Origin: SVTX01 sp045612105
Lineage (GTDB): Bacteria > Bacillota > Clostridia > Oscillospirales > CAG-272
DNA length: 35,996 bases
NCBI GenBank assembly: GCA_045612105.1
Contig: JAZKYL010000094.1
Coordinates: forward strand, 1-35,996
Direction of reading: 5' to 3'
The notes under the pieces were generated by a model. The model saw only the letters and a list, made by a program, of their open reading frames with translations. It was not told the origin of the DNA and ran no database searches. Below are positions 16,099-25,261 of this stretch, piece after piece. A program made the position numbers and the translations under genes. The number at the start of each line of letters is the position of its first letter. The first letter of the stretch is position 1.

Positions 16099-17433
16099 TT
16101 ATTTGTCGTTGTCGTCGCCTCGCTCGCGGATTATCAGCTTGATGGGAGTTCCCGAGAAGCCGAAGGTCTCGCGCAGGCAATTTTCAATGTAACGCTGATA
16201 GGAGAAGTGGAAAAGCTCGGCATTGTTGCAGAAGATAACGAAGGTGGGGGGAGCAACGCTGATCTGGGTCATATAGTAGATCTTCAGTCTCTTGCCCTTG
16301 TCTGTGGGAGGCTGAGTTCTCATTGTCGCCTCACCCAGCACGTCGTTAAGCATACCCGTGGATACGCGCATAGTGGACTGATTGTGAACGTAGTTTATGC
16401 GCTCAAAGATGTTGTCAACTCTCTGGCCCGTCTTTGCCGAAACGAAGAGAATGGGAGCGTAGGGCATATATGCCAGATGCTCGCGGATCTTCTGGGTAAA
16501 CTCGTTGACGGTGGAATTGTCCTTTTCAATGGAATCCCACTTGTTGACAACGATGATTGATGCCTTTCCGGAATCGTGGGCGATACCCGCGATCTTCTCA
16601 TCCTGCTCGGTGATGCCCACGCTTGCGTCGATCATAATAAGACATACGTCGGCTCTCTCCACCGCCATATGAGCGCGGAGAACACTGTATTTTTCGATAT
16701 TGTCGTTGATCTTGGACTGACGGCGGATTCCTGCGGTGTCGATGAGGGTGTATTTGCCGTGCTCGTTTTCAAGAGGACTGTCAACCGCGTCTCTCGTGGT
16801 TCCCGCGATGTCGGAAACGATAAGTCTCTGCTGACCTAACATCCTGTTGATTATAGAGGATTTGCCCGCGTTAGGCTTACCGATAACGGCGACCTTGATG
16901 GAGTCGTCCTCAACCTCGGTGTAATCCCACTCGCCGAGAGCGTTTACGCAGGCGTCAAGCAGGTCGCCCGTGCCCGAGCCGTGAACAGAGGAGACCGCGA
17001 TAGGCTCACAGTCGAATCCAAGCTCGTAGAATTCGTAGAACTCGTAGGGGAGATGACCCACGCTGTCGCACTTGTTGATGCAAGGAACGATAGGCTTACC
17101 GCTCTTTTTCAGCATAATGGCGATATCGCGGTCGTTTGCGGTGAGACCTGTTCTCACGTCGCACATAAATACGATAACGTCTGCGTCCTCAACGGCAACC
17201 TGCGCCTGGAACTTCATCTGCGAGAGGATAATGTCGTCGCTTCTGGGCTCGATTCCTCCCGTATCAATTACTATAAACTGTTTGCCGCACCACTCGGTCT
17301 CGCCGTAGATACGGTCTCGGGTTACACCGGGAACGTCCTCGACGATAGAACGGCGCTCGCCGATAAGCTTATTGAAAAGCGTACTCTTGCCGACGTTGGG
17401 GCGACCAACGATCGCAATAATTGGTTTTGACAT
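16099..17433 (-). CDS. der: GTPase Der (EngA)
   Basis: At 444 residues this has the usual length of Der, the double GTPase needed for 50S subunit maturation. The first G domain has GRPNVGKST (10-18), DTGGIE and NKCD. The second starts near residue 183 with GKPNAGKSS, then DTAGIR and NKWD. The C-terminal KH-like domain (KRLKIYYMTQISVAPPTFVI ... FCNNAELFHFSYQRYIEN ... FGFSGTPIKLIIRER) binds rRNA. AAAGG lies upstream of the ATG. It follows the DUF512 gene by 43 nt, a neighbour pair common in Firmicutes. Confidence 0.97.
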   Translation of the reverse strand: MSKPIIAIVGRPNVGKSTLFNKLIGERRSIVEDVPGVTRDRIYGETEWCGKQFIVIDTGGIEPRSDDIILSQMKFQAQVAVEDADVIVFMCDVRTGLTANDRDIAIMLKKSGKPIVPCINKCDSVGHLPYEFYEFYELGFDCEPIAVSSVHGSGTGDLLDACVNALGEWDYTEVEDDSIKVAVIGKPNAGKSSIINRMLGQQRLIVSDIAGTTRDAVDSPLENEHGKYTLIDTAGIRRQSKINDNIEKYSVLRAHMAVERADVCLIMIDASVGITEQDEKIAGIAHDSGKASIIVVNKWDSIEKDNSTVNEFTQKIREHLAYMPYAPILFVSAKTGQRVDNIFERINYVHNQSTMRVSTGMLNDVLGEATMRTQPPTDKGKRLKIYYMTQISVAPPTFVIFCNNAELFHFSYQRYIENCLRETFGFSGTPIKLIIRERGDDNDK

Positions 17434-17476
17434 ATATTATAAACCGCCTTTCTGCAGAAATTGTAAGAATTTTTGG

Positions 17477-18805
17477 TTAATACTCGGTATTGTGCTCTAC
17501 TCCGAGCACGTCGCAGATAAATCCCTCTCCGCTGTCTCGTGAGGGGGCGACGGGAACGTTTAGCTTTTGCGATAATTCCTCGGGCGACATATCGTCAAGG
17601 AACAGGTCGCCGCCTGAGCGGAGAGCGTTGCCGGGGAAGAGTAAAAGATCGCCCGGATCCTTTCCCACAAGCTGCTCGGAAATATCCTTGCCCGTAAGCA
17701 GACCCGAAACCGTGATCGTCTCACCGAAAAAGTTGTTGATTATTTTGTAAACGTCGATCTCCAAGCCCTCGATCCTCGCTTCAAGCTCACATGCCATCGA
17801 CTTTATGGTGTCGTATGCGGCAACTCCCGTGACGATGGAAATATGTCTCGGAGCCTTGTAGGACTCAAGATATTCGTCGAGATAGTCCAGCTCACATTTG
17901 AATTCCGTCATAAGAGAGGTTATCATTCCAACACCGTTCTCGATCTGTGGATAACCCTCGTAATAACTCTCCTCGGGCAGATCTCTCTCGGCTTTGAGAT
18001 AGAATTCATCGGAGCAGAAGAACATACGGCTGCCGTTCTTTTCTTCAAATTCTTTTGCGAATTTGTCTACCTGATCGATGACATTCGCAGACTCTTCTTT
18101 GGTGAATCCCTCAAGAGGATACAGCTTTTCGCGGAATTTTGTCAGTCCCGCGGGAACGATCGAAACGCTCTGCATAGCGGGGAACAGCTCGGAGAGATCG
18201 CGCATCGAGCGGTCCAATTCCTCGCCGTCGTTAAGTCCCTTGCAAAGCACGATCTGACCGCAAAGGGAAATGCCCGCGTCGGCAAGCCTTCTCATATAGG
18301 ACAAGACCTCGCCCGCCCTTTTGTTGTGCATCATTTTAACTCGCAGCTCGGGATTTGTGGTATGCACCGAAATATTGACGGGAGAAATGTGCATCTCGAT
18401 AATCCTATCGATGTCCTTGTCGTGCAGATTTGTCAGGGTGATGTAGTTGCCGTGTAGAAAGGAAAGCCTTGAGTCGTCGTCCTTGAAATAAAGAGTTTTT
18501 CTCATACCCTTAGGCAGCTGATCGATAAAGCAGAAAACGCACTTGTTCTCACAGGAATGCTTTTTATCCATAAGCGGAGTCTCGAAATCAAGACCGATGT
18601 CGTCGTATTGCTGCTTTTTGATGGTTACCTCGAATTCTTCACCGCCTCGTGAAAGCTTCAGCAAAATGCTTTTTTCCGCCAGAAAAAATCGGTAATCAAG
18701 CACGTCGCAGATCTCGCGCGAGTTGATGGATATTAAATTGTCGCCCGCAAGAATTCCCGCCAAGTCGGCGCGGCTGTGCTTGTCCACTGAAACTATCCTG
18801 ACCAT
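17477..18805 (-). CDS. DUF512 family PDZ/radical-SAM protein
   Basis: This 442-residue protein begins with a PDZ-like domain (residues 1-60: HSRADLAGILAGDNLISIN). A short Cys cluster follows, C85-ENK-C89-VF-C92, the CxxxCxxC motif of radical SAM enzymes that holds a 4Fe-4S cluster. The block FIDQLPKGMRKTLYFKDDDS, with SFLHGNYITLTN after it, is diagnostic of the DUF512 family. The TIM-barrel part runs to about residue 300 and the DUF512 domain to the end (GDLLLFPGNALRSGGDLFLD). The substrate is not known; its steady association with der suggests a link to ribosome assembly or RNA modification. GAGGAG precedes the ATG. It is the first gene of a long minus-strand run. Confidence 0.9.
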   Translation of the reverse strand: MVRIVSVDKHSRADLAGILAGDNLISINSREICDVLDYRFFLAEKSILLKLSRGGEEFEVTIKKQQYDDIGLDFETPLMDKKHSCENKCVFCFIDQLPKGMRKTLYFKDDDSRLSFLHGNYITLTNLHDKDIDRIIEMHISPVNISVHTTNPELRVKMMHNKRAGEVLSYMRRLADAGISLCGQIVLCKGLNDGEELDRSMRDLSELFPAMQSVSIVPAGLTKFREKLYPLEGFTKEESANVIDQVDKFAKEFEEKNGSRMFFCSDEFYLKAERDLPEESYYEGYPQIENGVGMITSLMTEFKCELDYLDEYLESYKAPRHISIVTGVAAYDTIKSMACELEARIEGLEIDVYKIINNFFGETITVSGLLTGKDISEQLVGKDPGDLLLFPGNALRSGGDLFLDDMSPEELSQKLNVPVAPSRDSGEGFICDVLGVEHNTEY

Positions 18806-18848
18806 ATTTTCTCCTCTGCAAATAACTTTACATTATAATCCAAATTAT

Positions 18849-18877
18849 ATTATAACACAAAAAAGCATCTTTTGCAA
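18849..18877 (-). promoter_or_regulatory. Promoter of DUF512-der-obgE run
   Basis: On the minus strand TTGCAA (18872-18877), 17 bases, TATAAT (18849-18854). It is divergent from the promoter at 18937. Confidence 0.85.
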
Positions 18878-18936
18878 GGGCTTTTTACCATTTTGAAAAA
18901 TCTCGTCTAAAATCACTTAAATTTTTTAAAAATCTA

Positions 18937-18965
18937 TTGTAAAATTCAATAATATATGTTATAAT
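18937..18965 (+). promoter_or_regulatory. Promoter of exonuclease-thiI-aspS run
   Basis: TTGTAA (18937-18942), 17 bases, TATAAT (18960-18965). A leader of about 190 nt follows. Confidence 0.85.
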
Positions 18966-18970
18966 AAACC

Positions 18971-19153
18971 GATTATGCGAAAGTTTATGTGAGTTTACGG
19001 CGGCTTTCCCGGCCGATAGGTATAATTTCGCAATTTGAACGGTTAAAAAATTGATTTATATATATCCGCTTAGCAATAAGACGTTTATGCGTGGGTCCGA
19101 GCTCGAAAAACGTGAGTTTCCGATCTGCGCTAAGTCTCTGTACGCGGAAGTTT
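18971..19153 (+). ncRNA. Long structured mRNA leader
   Basis: Between the promoter and the first ribosome binding site I find a TGCGAAA/TTTCGCA stem (18976-18982 with 19026-19032) enclosing CGGC/GCCG (18998-19001 with 19012-19015). A second fold has CTTAGC/GCTAAG (19069-19074 with 19129-19134), ACGTTT/AAACGT (19081-19086 with 19108-19113) and CCG/CGG closing pairs reaching to within 7 nt of GGAGG. No known riboswitch or T-box core (for instance GGGTGGNACCGCG) is present. It is a candidate regulatory leader, unassigned. Confidence 0.45.
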
Positions 19154-19163
19154 GGAGGAAATT

Positions 19164-20264
19164 TTGAGCAACACTATGAAGCTCCGCTCGGGCGCGACCA
19201 TAAGACAGGTCACACGCGAGGAAGCGGACAAGAAGAATTATCTCACAAGAGGGGTGCTGACCCAGATGCACCTTATGCCAAGCGGAGACCCTGCCGCATA
19301 CGATATGGCGGAGGACGGAAGCATTATTTACTATTTCGACCCCGCGAGAGTTACCGAAGCTCCCCCTGAGCAATGGTACTATCCCAGAAGCCGCAAGGAG
19401 AACAGAACCCTTGAGAGCGGAACGGTTATCGAGAGAATGAGCATAAAGAGAGCGGCATCCTGCGGCTATTATACCCGAGAGAGACTTGCTCAGATGCATT
19501 ACGAGATCATAGAGGAGCCCGTGGCATTTACCGTAAAGGGCGACGGAAACACTCTCTATTTTTACGACAAGAAGACCGCGGTCAGACTTCCGCTCAACTG
19601 CGTTAAGTGCGGCAAGGATATCAGATACAAGAAAAAGCTCTGCCGCGCCTGCTATGAGGAGGATCTGGCACTCAGACGCGCCGAGGGCGACCTTCACAGA
19701 AACGCATATTACGGAATGGACAGAAAGAAGGTCCTTTTCTTCGACCTTGAGCTGACAGGCGTTTATGACCACGACGAGATCATTTCGATCTCTATCTGCG
19801 ACGGAGAGGGAAGCATTATAATGGATACCCTCGTAAAGCCCGCCCACAAGAAAAAGTGGAAGAATACCGAAAAAATTCACGGAATTACCCCCGAAATGGT
19901 TGCCGACGCGCCCCTGCTCGACGACCTGATCCCCGAAATTAAGAATATTTTTGCCGATTGCGATAATCTTATCGCGTACGGCGTTTCCACCGACTACAGT
20001 CACATCAAATACATCTACGAGACCGACAGAGAGAGAGAATGGCTCCACGAAAAGACCCGTTGCTGCGCAAATGAGTTCGTCAGATACGCTCACGAGCACG
20101 CGCCCGATCTTGCGCATATGTCGCTGACCGACGCTATGGCGCTCTTTGAGGTCGAGTGGGACGGAGTTGCCCACACCTCTATTGCCGATACCATCGGATG
20201 TATGAAGGTCTGGGAGAAATTGTTCCCCCATTATTACGAGACCGAAGCGGAGGTTGCAGACTAA
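19164..20264 (+). CDS. DnaQ-like exonuclease with zinc ribbon
   Basis: This 366-residue protein has three parts. Residues 1-140 are an unassigned region with aromatic motifs (YDMAEDGSIIYYFDPARV, FTVKGDGNTLYFYDKKT) that look like two related repeats. A zinc ribbon follows, C146-x2-C149...C160-x2-C163. The C-terminal half is a DEDDh exonuclease (RNase T/DNA polymerase III epsilon family): FFDLELTG with D194 and E196, NLIAYGVSTD with D277, and H337...D342 in HTSIAD. It would remove nucleotides from a 3' end; DNA or RNA is undecided. GGAGG (19154-19158) is 5 nt before a TTG at 19164, preferred to the ATG at 19176. Its stop overlaps the thiI start (TAATG), so a link with tRNA thiolation or tRNA ends is a tempting inference. 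Confidence 0.83.
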   Translation: MSNTMKLRSGATIRQVTREEADKKNYLTRGVLTQMHLMPSGDPAAYDMAEDGSIIYYFDPARVTEAPPEQWYYPRSRKENRTLESGTVIERMSIKRAASCGYYTRERLAQMHYEIIEEPVAFTVKGDGNTLYFYDKKTAVRLPLNCVKCGKDIRYKKKLCRACYEEDLALRRAEGDLHRNAYYGMDRKKVLFFDLELTGVYDHDEIISISICDGEGSIIMDTLVKPAHKKKWKNTEKIHGITPEMVADAPLLDDLIPEIKNIFADCDNLIAYGVSTDYSHIKYIYETDREREWLHEKTRCCANEFVRYAHEHAPDLAHMSLTDAMALFEVEWDGVAHTSIADTIGCMKVWEKLFPHYYETEAEVAD

Positions 20265-21442
20265 TGAGAGAGATCTTACTTTGTAAATACGGCGAGATAG
20301 TGCTCAAGGGCGCAAATAAGCGCTATTTTGAGGACTCGCTTTGCAAGGAGCTTCGCATAAGAGCGAAAAAACACGGCGATTTTGATATAATCCGCGCCCA
20401 GAGCACGATCTACATCGAGCCAAAGGATGATTTTGCCGATATTGACGGAATGTTCGACTCTGCTATGAAGACCTTCGGTATCGTGGCTATCGGACGCGCG
20501 GCGGTTTGCGAAAAGAATCTTGAGGACATCAAGAGAGTAACGAGAGAGTATATTCCTCAATTCCTTGAGGGCAAAAAGACTTTCAAGGTCGAGGGAAAGA
20601 GAAGCGATAAGACATTCCCCTTAAATTCTATGGAGCTGTCCGAGATACTTGGCGGCGAGATACTTGAGGAGACTCACGGCAGAATAAGGGTTGACGTAAG
20701 AAAACCCGATATCGTCGTTAAGGTAGAGATCCGCGAAAGAGCGGCTTACGTCCACGCGGGTCAGTTCAAGGCGGCGGGCGGACTTCCCGTAGGCTCGGGA
20801 GGTCACGGAATGCTGCTCCTTTCGGGAGGAATCGATTCACCCGTTGCGGGATATATGATGGCGAAGAGAGGACTTCGCGTTGAGGCGGTCCACTTTGAGT
20901 CCTTCCCCTATACCAGCGAAATGGCGAGAGATAAGGTAATAAGACTTGCAAGAACCGTTGCGGCTTATACCGGAGATATATACGTTCACGTCGTGTCGCT
21001 TACAAAAATTCAGGAAGAGATCGCGAAGCACTGCGAGGAGGATTATTTCACACTCCTGCTCCGCAGATATATGATGACTATTGCGTCGAGAATTGCGGGA
21101 GATCACGACAGTAAGTGCCTGATCACCGGCGAGAGCCTCGGTCAGGTGGCGAGCCAGACTATGGAGGCGATCGCCGTTACCGATAATGCCGCGTCTATCC
21201 CCGTTTTCCGTCCCTGTATCGGTATGGACAAAGAGGAGATCGTGGAGATCGCGCGAAAGATCGGCACGTTTGACATTTCCATCGAGCCCTACGAGGATTG
21301 CTGTACGGTATTCACGCCCAAGCACCCCAGAACCAAGCCCGTCCTTGAAAAAGTGCTTCGCGAGGAGCAGAAGCTTGACTTTGAAGCTCTTGTGGCAGAG
21401 GCTATCGAGGGCGCATACACTATAAGAGCTCAAGCTTATTAA
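20264..21442 (+). CDS. thiI: tRNA 4-thiouridine synthetase ThiI
   Basis: This 392-residue enzyme adenylates U8 of tRNA and transfers sulfur to make 4-thiouridine; it can also feed thiamine synthesis. Parts in order: N-terminal ferredoxin-like and THUMP RNA-binding region (to about 165, ERAAYVHAGQFKAAGGLPVG at its end), and a PP-loop ATPase with SGGIDSP at 187-193. The conserved end block has EDCCTVFTPKHPRTKP. There is no C-terminal rhodanese domain, as in most Firmicutes ThiI proteins, so sulfur should come straight from a partner cysteine desulfurase. The start codon overlaps the stop of the exonuclease gene, indicating translational coupling; longer upstream frame is an artefact. Confidence 0.95.
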   Translation: MREILLCKYGEIVLKGANKRYFEDSLCKELRIRAKKHGDFDIIRAQSTIYIEPKDDFADIDGMFDSAMKTFGIVAIGRAAVCEKNLEDIKRVTREYIPQFLEGKKTFKVEGKRSDKTFPLNSMELSEILGGEILEETHGRIRVDVRKPDIVVKVEIRERAAYVHAGQFKAAGGLPVGSGGHGMLLLSGGIDSPVAGYMMAKRGLRVEAVHFESFPYTSEMARDKVIRLARTVAAYTGDIYVHVVSLTKIQEEIAKHCEEDYFTLLLRRYMMTIASRIAGDHDSKCLITGESLGQVASQTMEAIAVTDNAASIPVFRPCIGMDKEEIVEIARKIGTFDISIEPYEDCCTVFTPKHPRTKPVLEKVLREEQKLDFEALVAEAIEGAYTIRAQAY

Positions 21443-21455
21443 GTTGGAGGCAATT

Positions 21456-22019
21456 ATGGAACAAAAATATTACAAAATGAATATTGCGGGGCTTGACAGA
21501 TATCTTCCCATCTGCCCCCTGAACGACAAGCTGATGATCGCTGGCTTCGTTATTTTCGGAGACCCCGAGCTGACCACCGCTTGCGCAGAGGAACTTTTGA
21601 AAAAAGCACCCGAGTACGATTATCTTATTTCGGCAGAGGCAAAGGGAATTCCGCTTGTCCACGAAATGGCTCGCCTTGCGGGAAATCAGAAGTATTTCCT
21701 CGCGAGAAAAGCTCCCAAGCTTTATATGACCGGCGTTTTCGGTGTTGAGGTCAAGTCGATCACAACCGCCGCGACCCAGCACCTTTATCTCGACAAGGCA
21801 GATGCCGAACTGATGAAGGGCAAGAGAATTCTCATTGTTGACGACGTTATCTCCACCGGTGAGTCGCTCCGCGCTATCGAGGAGCTTGTAAAGCAGGCGG
21901 AGGGCGAGATCGTCGGCAGAATGTCGATCTTAGCCGAGGGCGACGCGGCAGACAGAGACGATCTTATCTATCTCGAAAAGCTTCCTCTTTTCGACGGCGA
22001 AGGCAATCCCCTCGCGTAA
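21456..22019 (+). CDS. Adenine-type phosphoribosyltransferase
   Basis: This 187-residue type I PRTase makes a nucleotide from PRPP and a base. The PRPP-binding loop is RILIVDDVISTGES, followed by LRAIEELV; the pyrophosphate loop region is ISAEAKGIPLVHEMA, comparable to the Apt EARGF segment. Overall order and length fit adenine (Apt) or xanthine (Xpt) phosphoribosyltransferase, with Apt the better guess. The base specificity cannot be read with certainty. GGAGG is 6 nt before the ATG; an earlier TTG at 21444 is inside that site. It sits 13 nt after thiI and 35 nt before aspS in the same operon. Confidence 0.8.
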   Translation: MEQKYYKMNIAGLDRYLPICPLNDKLMIAGFVIFGDPELTTACAEELLKKAPEYDYLISAEAKGIPLVHEMARLAGNQKYFLARKAPKLYMTGVFGVEVKSITTAATQHLYLDKADAELMKGKRILIVDDVISTGESLRAIEELVKQAEGEIVGRMSILAEGDAADRDDLIYLEKLPLFDGEGNPLA

Positions 22020-22054
22020 TTTGATTTTGAAAAATACGAAAGGATATAAATAAA

Positions 22055-23842
22055 ATGGCAGAATTTTTAACTAACGAAGACAAAAGAAGCTGTTATTGTG
22101 CTGAAGTTAACGAAAGCATGATCGGCGAAAAAATATGCGTTATGGGTTGGGTTCAGAGACAGAGAGACCTGGGCGCGCTCATATTCATCGACCTCCGCGA
22201 CAGAACCGGCATCGTTCAGCTTGCGTTCGACGACACCACCGACAAAGCTGTGTTTGATAAGGCATTTGCTTGCCGCGCAGAGTACGTTGTCTGTGTTCAC
22301 GGAACCGTAAGACCCCGTGGTGAGGGCGCGGTCAACCTCAACATCCCCACAGGTAAAGTCGAGATCTACGTTGAGAGCATGAAGGTGCTTTCCGCGGCTC
22401 AGACCCCTCCCTTTGAGGTCAGCGACTCCAAGAAGGTAAAGGACGAGACCGCCCTCAAATACCGCTACGTTGACCTTCGCCGTCCCGAGCTTCAGAAGAA
22501 CATCAAGATGCGCCACGACATCGCTCGTGTTGCAAGAGAATATTACTACGAGAACGGTTTCTACGAGATCGAGACTCCTATGATGATCAAGGCGACCCCC
22601 GAGGGCGCGCGCGACTATCTCGTTCCCTCGAGAATCCACAAGGGAAGCTTCTACGCTCTTCCTCAGTCTCCCCAGATCTATAAGCAGCTGCTTATGCTTT
22701 CGGGATTTGACCGCTACATTCAGCACGCACGTTGCTTCCGCGACGAGGACCTTCGCGCTGACCGTCAGCCCGAGTTTACCCAGATCGACCTTGAAATGTC
22801 CTTCGCTACCATGGAAGATATTATGTCCATGAACGAAGGCTTCATTAAGAGAGTTTTCAAGGAGGTTCTTGACGTTGAGATCGAGACTCCCATGCAGAGA
22901 CTCACCTTTGCCGAGGCTATGGACAGATACGGCTCGGACAAGCCCGATACAAGATTCGGTATGGAGATTCAAAATATCTCCGAGGCTGTTAAGAGCAGCG
23001 AGTTCGTAGTGTTCAAGTCCGCAATTGAGAACGGCGGAAGCGTTCGTTGCATCGTTGCAAAGAATGCGGCTGCTACTCTTACAAGAAAAGAGATCGACAA
23101 GCTCACCGAGCACGCAAAGGGAATCGGTGCCAAGGGTCTTGCATACGTAAGATGGGCAGACGAGGCTCCCAACTGCTCCTTCGCGAAGTTCATGACTCCC
23201 GAGGAGCTTGAGGCTATCTATGCCGCAGTCGGATTCGAAAAGGGCGACGTAATGCTTATCTGCGCTGACAAGGATAAAGTGGTTCTTCCCACTCTCGGCG
23301 CGCTCCGTAATATCCTCGGCAAGAAGCTTGATCTCATTCCCGAGGGCAAGTTCAACTTCCTTTGGATCACCGAGTTCCCCTTCTTTGAGTGGAACGAGGA
23401 GACCGAGCATTGGGATGCTATGCACCATCCCTTCACCATGCCTCTCGAAGAGTGCCTTCCCATGCTGGAGAGCGATCCCGGCAGCGTGAGAGCAAAGTGC
23501 TACGATATGGTACTTAACGGCACCGAGCTCCTTTCCGGTTCTATCAGAATCACCGACTGGCAGCTTCAGGAGAAGATGTTCAAGGCTCTGGGCCTCACCC
23601 CCGAGGAGATCGAAGCAAAGTTCGGCTTCCTTGTTGAAGCATACAAGTACGGCGCACCTCCTCACGGCGGCTCCGGTATGGGACTTGACCGTCTCGCAAT
23701 GGTAATGAGCGGCGCAGACTCTCTCCGTGACGTGCTTGCATTCCCCAAGGTGCAGAACGCAAGCGAGCTTATGTCCGGTTGCCCCGCACCCGCAGACGCA
23801 AAGGCTCTTGCTGACCTTTCTATCGCTGTTATTGAAGAATAA
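22055..23842 (+). CDS. aspS: Aspartyl-tRNA synthetase
   Basis: This 595-residue class II synthetase has the full bacterial layout: N-terminal OB-fold anticodon-binding domain (1-110, GWVQRQRDLGALIFIDLRD), catalytic core with motif 1 near residue 150, motif 2 FRDEDLRADRQPEFTQIDLE, the bacterial GAD insertion at about 290-410, and motif 3 GMGLDRLAMVM near the end. The closing sequence FPKVQNASELMSGCPA is typical. Whether it charges only tRNA-Asp or also tRNA-Asn depends on the organism having GatCAB and cannot be told here. AAAGGA precedes the ATG. A G-rich palindrome begins 7 nt after the stop. Confidence 0.98.
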   Translation: MAEFLTNEDKRSCYCAEVNESMIGEKICVMGWVQRQRDLGALIFIDLRDRTGIVQLAFDDTTDKAVFDKAFACRAEYVVCVHGTVRPRGEGAVNLNIPTGKVEIYVESMKVLSAAQTPPFEVSDSKKVKDETALKYRYVDLRRPELQKNIKMRHDIARVAREYYYENGFYEIETPMMIKATPEGARDYLVPSRIHKGSFYALPQSPQIYKQLLMLSGFDRYIQHARCFRDEDLRADRQPEFTQIDLEMSFATMEDIMSMNEGFIKRVFKEVLDVEIETPMQRLTFAEAMDRYGSDKPDTRFGMEIQNISEAVKSSEFVVFKSAIENGGSVRCIVAKNAAATLTRKEIDKLTEHAKGIGAKGLAYVRWADEAPNCSFAKFMTPEELEAIYAAVGFEKGDVMLICADKDKVVLPTLGALRNILGKKLDLIPEGKFNFLWITEFPFFEWNEETEHWDAMHHPFTMPLEECLPMLESDPGSVRAKCYDMVLNGTELLSGSIRITDWQLQEKMFKALGLTPEEIEAKFGFLVEAYKYGAPPHGGSGMGLDRLAMVMSGADSLRDVLAFPKVQNASELMSGCPAPADAKALADLSIAVIEE

Positions 23843-23848
23843 AGTGAA

Positions 23849-23936
23849 TGCAGGGGGAAAGGAAACCATTTTTGCAAAATAGGTTTCCTTTCCCCCTGCA
23901 CCCCCTTTTCTTCCAAAAAACCTTCAAAAAAGAGGA
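23849..23936 (+). repeat. G/C-rich palindrome, copy 1
   Basis: TGCAGGGGGAAAGGAAACC (23849-23867) pairs perfectly with 23882-23900, followed by a C-rich tail and a CTTCAAAAAA run. Related copies lie at 25262-25351 and 31830-31916. It separates aspS from the DUF815 gene and could act as terminator or attenuator. Confidence 0.85.
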
Positions 23937-23942
23937 TTTATT

Positions 23943-25256
23943 ATGTACCGCGAAATATCGAAATTTATATTATACCGTGATTCTCTCAACGGCACGATTT
24001 TATCGGAGCTTGGCAGAGTTTTCAAGGATTTTGACGCAAAGAGCGCAACCGACGACGATCTCAGAACGAGAATTTACGCCCAGGTGCGCCGCCTGCTTGA
24101 ATTGGCGACCAAATACGGCTTTGATAACAACCTCTGGCACAATTATCTCACATTTTTGATAATTACCGACGAAAACCCCTTCAGCCTGACCTACGAAAAG
24201 GCGGGCGTGCAGGAGGGAACGGTCAACGGCTTTGCCATCAACGATTTTTCGGTGTTTAAGGCACTTTTTGACTTTGATTTTGCCCCCATCGAGGCGGCTC
24301 TCGACATAAATTGCTTCTCGGTGCTTTCAAACTACCGCGCCATCGCCAAGAGAGAGCAGATTTTCAATAAAAACGTCAGCGAAAAGGTGAAACTGCTCTC
24401 CGCGGAGATCGAAAAGGCGGCGAACGGCGAGCAGGTCTTCTACCTGGTTGCGGAATTTTATAAAAAGTACGGCGTGGGTATGTTCGGTCTCAACAAGGCT
24501 TTCCGAATCGAGACCGACGAGAATTTCACTTCGGTCAAATTCCGCGCTATTACCAATATGCAGGCTGTTCATCTTGAGGATCTTATCGGCTACGAGCCCC
24601 AGAAACGCGCGTTGATCGACAACACAGAGGCGTTTGTTAATGGAAAGGCGGCAAACAATCTTCTGCTTTACGGCGACAGTGGCACAGGTAAGAGCACAAG
24701 CATCAAGGCGATAGTCAACCGCTATTATGATCGCGGACTCCGTATGATCGAGATATACAAGCATCAGTTTGGCTGTCTCTCCAAGATCATCTCCGAGATC
24801 AAGAACCGCAACTACCGCTTCATTATCTATATGGACGACCTTTCCTTTGAGGAGAGCGAGATCGAGTACAAGTATCTCAAGGCGATCATCGAGGGTGGCG
24901 TTGAGACCAAGCCCGACAACGTGCTGATATATGCTACGTCAAACCGCCGTCATCTTATCAAGGAGACATGGAAGGACAGAACCGACGTCACTCAGGACGG
25001 CGACCTCCACAGAAGCGAGACTATCGAGGAAAAGCTCTCACTCGTCAACCGCTTCGGCGTGTCCATCGGCTTCTTCAAGCCCACCCGCCCCGAGTTCGAC
25101 GCTATGGTGCTTACTCTTGCGGCTCGTCACCCCGAAATTACCATGGATAAAGAGCAGATCGTTGCCGAAGCACACAAGTGGGAAATGCTCGGCGGCGGTA
25201 TCTCGGGCAGAACCGCCCAACAGTTCGTTAATCATCTTTTGGGTAGTGTGAGGTGA
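23943..25256 (+). CDS. DUF815 family AAA+ ATPase
   Basis: This 437-residue protein has an N-terminal alpha-helical region (1-215) with no known motif and a C-terminal AAA+ domain. Walker A is GDSGTGKST (244-252) and Walker B FIIYMDD with D298 and D299, followed by a sensor-like ATSNRRHLI. The phrase VHLEDLIGYEPQKRALIDNT just before Walker A and the order of blocks match DUF815. Members are predicted ATPases of unknown job. GAGG lies upstream of the ATG. Read-through from aspS would have to pass the palindrome at 23849-23900; no separate promoter is clear. Confidence 0.9.
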   Translation: MYREISKFILYRDSLNGTILSELGRVFKDFDAKSATDDDLRTRIYAQVRRLLELATKYGFDNNLWHNYLTFLIITDENPFSLTYEKAGVQEGTVNGFAINDFSVFKALFDFDFAPIEAALDINCFSVLSNYRAIAKREQIFNKNVSEKVKLLSAEIEKAANGEQVFYLVAEFYKKYGVGMFGLNKAFRIETDENFTSVKFRAITNMQAVHLEDLIGYEPQKRALIDNTEAFVNGKAANNLLLYGDSGTGKSTSIKAIVNRYYDRGLRMIEIYKHQFGCLSKIISEIKNRNYRFIIYMDDLSFEESEIEYKYLKAIIEGGVETKPDNVLIYATSNRRHLIKETWKDRTDVTQDGDLHRSETIEEKLSLVNRFGVSIGFFKPTRPEFDAMVLTLAARHPEITMDKEQIVAEAHKWEMLGGGISGRTAQQFVNHLLGSVR

Positions 25257-25261
25257 ATAAT

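Noticed and set aside
22067..23869. A 600-codon minus-strand open frame opposite aspS.
   Set aside because: Complete antisense overlap with an unmistakable AspRS; such mirror frames come from the codon bias of aspS.
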